From Prevotellaceae bacterium (GTDB lineage: Bacteria; Bacteroidota; Bacteroidia; Bacteroidales; UBA932), in contig JAIRLC010000150.1 in NCBI GenBank assembly GCA_031259645.1, positions 1-8,666 of the forward strand: a DNA stretch of 8,666 nucleotides, in the 5' to 3' direction. Both the position numbers and the translations under genes were made by a program. Positions 6,231 to 8,666 of this stretch are shown here, piece by piece (within the stretch, counting starts at the first letter, position 1; each line of letters opens with the position of its first letter). Below the pieces are notes generated by a model. The model did no database searches and had not been told where the DNA came from. It saw only the letters and a program-made list of their open reading frames with translations.

Positions 6231-7055
6231 ATGATACGAACTGTTAAAATAGATGGATTTTGGTCACAGTATAATATTGATTGGAAGCCCCATCCCGATG
6301 TAAATATATTGGTAGGCGTCAACGGCAGCGGAAAAAGTACACTGCTGCGGATACTCGATGTTGCGCTCTCGTGCCGTGCCAATGCAGATCTTGAGTTGCA
6401 CCGGTTTCTTTCGCATGGATATATCCTGCGCATAGCCGGCGACAATATCAATATTAAGATTCATGATGGGAAAAACGGCAATCTGTGCTATAATCAGTGC
6501 CAATATCATTTTGTAAATACTTTTGATGAAATTATAAAAGAAAAGAAAGCGCTCGATCAGGAAATGTCGCCGCTCTCCGCACGCCTCATGGCCGCCATTT
6601 TCGACACCCACGAGATGTCGCTCAACAGCTACCGTTTGAAAGCTACGGAAAGCCAGACTGCCAGCAGCCGCGTCAATAAACGGCTACAACAATGGATCAC
6701 CACCGTAAATGATTTCTTTTTCACCACCAGAAAAACATTCGGAATACAAGGCAACAACGTGTTTTTCAAACGCGACAACGGTGAGAAGTTGTCGCTCGAA
6801 CACCTCTCGGCAGGCGAAAAACAGTTGCTCATTATTCTAACCCACGCACTCATACAGGACAAAGAGCCTTTCGTTTTACTAATGGACGAGCCCGAAATTT
6901 CTTTGGATATCGATTGGCAATATAAACTGATCCACACCATCCGGAAATTCAATCCCAGTTGCCAATTGATTATTGCCACCCACTCCCCCGGTATTTTCGG
7001 CGATGGGTGGAACGACAAGCTGATCTTCATGGAAGAATTATTGCAAAAGCAATGA
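6231..7055 (+). CDS. AAA (AAA_21-type) ATPase, PARIS-like AriA component
   Basis: The 274-residue protein is an ABC/SMC-like AAA ATPase with all main motifs: Walker A GVNGSGKST (29-37), signature LSAGEKQ (192-198), Walker B FVLLMDEPE (214-222) and the switch histidine in IIATHSP (H251). An AAA_21-type ATPase followed by a DUF4435 gene is the layout of type II PARIS anti-phage systems. There AriA forms an ATPase scaffold that holds AriB and releases it when a phage trigger, such as the anti-restriction protein Ocr, is sensed. This ATPase is short, with a small segment between Walker A and the signature, so trigger sensing may differ. The ATG at 6231 is preferred over 6171 because the only good -7 element lies between them. 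It overlaps the next gene by ATGA. The domain call is firm; the PARIS assignment rests on gene pairing. Confidence 0.85.
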   Translation: MIRTVKIDGFWSQYNIDWKPHPDVNILVGVNGSGKSTLLRILDVALSCRANADLELHRFLSHGYILRIAGDNINIKIHDGKNGNLCYNQCQYHFVNTFDEIIKEKKALDQEMSPLSARLMAAIFDTHEMSLNSYRLKATESQTASSRVNKRLQQWITTVNDFFFTTRKTFGIQGNNVFFKRDNGEKLSLEHLSAGEKQLLIILTHALIQDKEPFVLLMDEPEISLDIDWQYKLIHTIRKFNPSCQLIIATHSPGIFGDGWNDKLIFMEELLQKQ

Positions 7056-7771
7056 CGCCCGGCAACAATTTCTATCGCAAGTGGGCGCGGTGGTACACCG
7101 GTCAAACTTACCTGAAGAGACTTGACGCCATTGTGCATGTGGAAGGCGAAACCGACAAAATATTCTGGAAGCAAGTACTTGCCCAAGCCGGCCTGAACGT
7201 GCGGCCGGTGTCGGGTTCCGATAACCGGGAAAACCAAACTTCGGGGAAAAAACAGTGCCTGAAATACCGGCCATACTTGAGCCCCCGCTTCTTCATTTGT
7301 ATAGACAGCGACTATGACTATCTTAAGCAAACGCCACCGCCCTACAGCGCAAAAGATTTCATCCTGCAAACCTACACGTACGCCATAGAAAACCACTACT
7401 TAGCGTCCAATCCTTTCCTGCAAGATTTTTTGCGGGCATACTCCCGCATCATATATCCCGCTTTTCTAGCTCACTTGGACGACGACAGTCCGATTGATGA
7501 GTTTTGCCGGTTTACCGTGCCTTCCGCCAATCATGCAGCTTTGGAGACGTTGCAGCGGCGCATCAAAAAACGGCTGCCGGCACACGCGCCAAACCGCTAC
7601 ACCGCCTCAGGGCTCACATCCGACAACACCTACCTGTACATTAAAGCAAAGCTCCTCAAAAGCGCGCTGAAATGCAAAGAAAACCTTTCTTTCAAGCACT
7701 TTCCCATGAATAAAATCCTGGAAGACGCGGCCGGGATAGGTAAAGAAAAACAACAAAGTATGAGAAAGTAA
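7052..7771 (+). CDS. DUF4435 Toprim-like effector, PARIS-like AriB component
   Basis: The 239-residue protein matches the DUF4435 family. Toprim-type metal-binding positions are visible: E31 in HVEGETDKIFW and D85/D87 in FICIDSDYDY. A GSDNRENQTSGKK loop lies between them, where related proteins have a glycine/lysine-rich stretch. In PARIS, AriB is the toxic nuclease released by AriA; studied examples cleave tRNA and stop growth of infected cells. The ATG at 7052 overlaps the ATPase stop (ATGA), so translation is probably coupled. The 3' end is altered: codons from 7678 to 7744 recur at 8490-8556. After 7744 this copy continues into a basic tail (EKQQSMRK) from the neighbouring cassette, whereas the other copy ends GTGKSA-stop. 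The present C-terminus is therefore probably not ancestral. Confidence 0.82.
   Translation: MTPGNNFYRKWARWYTGQTYLKRLDAIVHVEGETDKIFWKQVLAQAGLNVRPVSGSDNRENQTSGKKQCLKYRPYLSPRFFICIDSDYDYLKQTPPPYSAKDFILQTYTYAIENHYLASNPFLQDFLRAYSRIIYPAFLAHLDDDSPIDEFCRFTVPSANHAALETLQRRIKKRLPAHAPNRYTASGLTSDNTYLYIKAKLLKSALKCKENLSFKHFPMNKILEDAAGIGKEKQQSMRK
7678..7744 (+). repeat. 67-bp direct repeat, left copy (inside the DUF4435 gene)
   Basis: The sequence from AGAAAACCTTTC to GGTAAA recurs exactly 812 bp downstream with one difference (T7737 versus C8549). Bases on both sides differ (A7677/T8489; G7745/A8557). It encodes residues ENLSFKHFPMN to AAGIGK of the DUF4435 protein. Confidence 0.97.
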
Positions 7772-7796
7772 ATGTGATAATTTAAAAAAATCACAT
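7772..7796 (+). promoter_or_regulatory. Putative operator of the toxin-antitoxin pair
   Basis: ATGTGAT (7772-7778) and ATCACAT (7790-7796) form a perfect 7-bp-arm inverted repeat with an 11-bp AT spacer. The right arm touches the -7 element at 7796, and the left arm begins directly after the DUF4435 stop codon. This position suits autorepression by the antitoxin or the antitoxin-toxin complex, the usual mode for VapBC. Confidence 0.55.
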
Positions 7797-7803
7797 ATCT
7801 TTG
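7796..7803 (+). promoter_or_regulatory. -7 element of the toxin-antitoxin pair
   Basis: TATCTTTG is an exact TAnnTTTG match, identical to the -7 element of the PARIS-like operon. The antitoxin ATG is 23 bp further on. A -33 box is not obvious. There is no terminator between the DUF4435 gene and this point, so read-through is also possible. Confidence 0.55.
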
Positions 7804-7826
7804 TATTGATATTAAATAACACAAGG

Positions 7827-8081
7827 ATGTACAGACAAGTATTTATTCCCAATGAACAAAATAGTCATGTTCCATTTACTATTCCACGTGAATGGTATGG
7901 CCAATTAGTAGAAGTTATTGTGTTTCCTGTTTCATCATTGAATAACAAAACACAGCAAACCAACGATGATGATTTTTATAAACTGTACGGCGCATGGGAA
8001 TCCGACCAAAGTGCTGAAGACATGATTGCAGAACTTAAAACGGCAAGGAAATTTGCAGCAAGAGAGGCCTGTTTTGAATGA
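7827..8081 (+). CDS. VapB-type antitoxin (putative)
   Basis: The 84-residue acidic protein is encoded directly upstream of a PIN-domain toxin. Residues 1-36 include PFTIPREWYGQLVEVIVFP, which resembles a short AbrB-like DNA-binding strand pattern. The C-terminal part (WESDQSAEDMIAELKTARKF) resembles the toxin-wrapping tail of VapB antitoxins. It should bind and inhibit the toxin and repress the shared promoter through the inverted repeat at 7772-7796. The ATG at 7827 is preceded by AAGG and is chosen over an in-frame TTG at 7806 that lies too near the -7 element. Its TGA overlaps the toxin ATG. The antitoxin role rests mainly on position and length. Confidence 0.78.
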   Translation: MYRQVFIPNEQNSHVPFTIPREWYGQLVEVIVFPVSSLNNKTQQTNDDDFYKLYGAWESDQSAEDMIAELKTARKFAAREACFE

Positions 8082-8491
8082 CTACCACAATGAAGTACCT
8101 ATTAGATACTAACATCTGTATTTTTTTCCTTAGAGGAAAGTTTAATATAGACAATGCCTTTAAAATAAAAGGATATGAAAATTGTTGCATTTCAGAAATT
8201 ACGGTAGCCGAACTTCGATATGGGGCAGAAAACAGTACAAATCCGCAAAAACATCATGAACTGTTGAATTGTTTCCTAAAAAATATAACGGTAGTATCTA
8301 TTTTTGATAGTATTTTTATCTATGCCAAAGAAAAAGTCAGACTTAAAAAAGCGGGAATACCAATACACGATGACTTTGATCTTTTGATTGGCGCTACGGC
8401 TATTCAAAAAGGGCTCGTGCTCATTACCGATAATACAAAAGATTTTGAGCATCTCACAGACATAAAAATTGAAAATTGGGTAGAACGATAG
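8078..8491 (+). CDS. vapC: VapC-family PIN-domain ribonuclease toxin
   Basis: The 137-residue PIN-domain protein keeps the four acidic active-site positions: D10 in YLLDTN, E45 in SEITVAELRYG, D102 in DDFDLLIGATA and D119 in LITDNTKDF. VapC toxins are Mg/Mn-dependent endoribonucleases; many cut tRNA anticodon loops or the sarcin-ricin loop of 23S rRNA. Length and motifs suggest an intact enzyme. The ATG at 8078 overlaps the antitoxin stop (ATGA); an internal ATG at 8090, just before KYLLDTN, is an alternative start. The stop codon TAG (8489-8491) takes its last two bases from the right-hand 67-bp repeat, so the reading frame ends exactly where the cassette does. Confidence 0.92.
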   Translation: MTTTMKYLLDTNICIFFLRGKFNIDNAFKIKGYENCCISEITVAELRYGAENSTNPQKHHELLNCFLKNITVVSIFDSIFIYAKEKVRLKKAGIPIHDDFDLLIGATAIQKGLVLITDNTKDFEHLTDIKIENWVER

Positions 8492-8556
8492 AAAACCTTT
8501 CTTTCAAGCACTTTCCCATGAATAAAATCCTGGAAGACGCGGCCGGGACAGGTAAA
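8490..8556 (+). repeat. 67-bp direct repeat, right copy
   Basis: This matches 7678-7744 at 66 of 67 positions. It starts within the toxin's stop codon and ends within the stranded DUF4435 tail. Confidence 0.97.
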
Positions 8557-8565
8557 AGCGCATAA
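8490..8565 (+). pseudogene. Stranded 3' end of the DUF4435 gene
   Basis: From 8491 the frame encodes 24 residues (ENLSFKHFPMN ... EDAAGTGKSA) and a TAA at 8563-8565. It has no start and lies directly behind vapC in a different frame. Since it carries its own stop followed by a hairpin, it most likely represents the original end of the DUF4435 gene, separated from the rest by the cassette. Confidence 0.75.
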
Positions 8566-8577
8566 ATATTAAATAAA

Positions 8578-8612
8578 AAAGCGACTACTCAAAATTTTTG
8601 AACAGTCGCTTT
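8578..8612. terminator. Bidirectional hairpin terminator
   Basis: AAAGCGACT (8578-8586) pairs perfectly with AGTCGCTTT (8604-8612). After a two-by-two mismatch, TCAAA pairs with TTTGA, leaving a 3-nt loop. On the plus strand only TTT follows, closing the defence/toxin block. On the minus strand the stem is followed by TTTTTTATTTAA, a better U tract, so it may also serve a gene arriving from the right. The last 54 bases hold no gene that can be identified. Confidence 0.75.
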
Positions 8613-8666
8613 CCCGTTCCAGCCCTGCAAGATTGCCTTTCCGTCAGGAAGACACAGGATTTGCAG

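Larger units (their letters stand above)
7745..8489 (+). mobile_element. Inserted toxin-antitoxin cassette between direct repeats
   Basis: These 745 bp of unique DNA carry only the toxin-antitoxin pair with its promoter and operator, and sit exactly between the two 67-bp repeats. The cassette supplies the new C-terminal codons and stop of the DUF4435 gene at its left end; at its right end the toxin's TAG straddles the junction (T is cassette, AG is repeat). It is visibly more AT-rich than the defence genes to its left. No integrase, transposase or terminal inverted repeats are seen. That it is an insertion is inferred from the repeats; the mechanism is unknown. Confidence 0.55.

Noticed and set aside
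6629..7396. 255-codon open frame on the minus strand
   Set aside because: It lies antisense across the ATPase and DUF4435 genes, whose products have clear motifs; the antisense product has none.
7773..7795. CRP-like site TGTGA...TCACA
   Set aside because: CRP sites have a 6-bp spacer between these half-sites; here it is 13 bp. The position next to the -7 box fits a local toxin-antitoxin operator better.
7678..8556. Transposon target-site duplication
   Set aside because: 67 bp is far longer than known target duplications, there are no terminal inverted repeats, and there is no transposase gene between the copies.
8613..8666. Minus-strand gene end entering from the right
   Set aside because: Two minus-strand frames are open and neither gives a recognisable sequence; only the U tract of the hairpin hints at such a gene.

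Overview
The window looks like a chromosomal segment of a Bacteroidota (Bacteroidales-type) bacterium. The evidence is: several Bacteroidota-type -7 promoter elements (TAnnTTTG); a PorV-like protein of the phylum-specific type IX secretion system; a DksA/TraR-family protein with the one-cysteine 'zinc finger' typical of the phylum; and an LspA with an extra periplasmic loop. Shine-Dalgarno sequences are mostly absent, with dksA a clear exception.

Layout, left to right. (1) 58-1716 (-): a Schlafen AlbA_2 / GHKL-ATPase / winged-helix protein with an internal DQV repeat, downstream of a tRNA gene. (2) 1953-2113 (-): tRNA-Phe(GAA) with a well-formed promoter and terminator; its promoter overlaps a divergent one. 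(3) 2130-3983 (+): an M16 zinc peptidase and an O-methyltransferase, 6 bp apart. (4) 6100-4004 (-): dksA-like, lspA and porV-like, probably one transcription unit; porV has an irregular start. (5) 6231-7771 (+): an AAA ATPase and a DUF4435/Toprim-like protein overlapping by ATGA, together a PARIS-like anti-phage pair. (6) 7827-8491 (+): a VapBC-type toxin-antitoxin pair. (7) A severed copy of the 3' end of the DUF4435 gene and a hairpin terminator at the right edge.

The main discovery is in regions 5-7. The toxin-antitoxin pair (unique DNA 7745-8489) lies between two 67-bp direct repeats that differ at one base (7678-7744 and 8490-8556). Each repeat is the 3' coding end of the DUF4435 gene. 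The cassette therefore seems to have entered that gene's last codons, giving the effector a new C-terminal tail and leaving the old tail, with its own stop, stranded downstream. No integrase or transposase is present. Both promoters of the defence block carry 7-bp-arm inverted repeats that touch or overlap the -7 element, suggesting local repressor control. A defence pair with a toxic effector and an addiction module have thus been physically joined.

Housekeeping genes (tRNA, M16, methyltransferase, dksA, lspA, porV) surround two accessory blocks: the AlbA_2 gene beside the tRNA, and the PARIS-like/VapBC block upstream of dksA.
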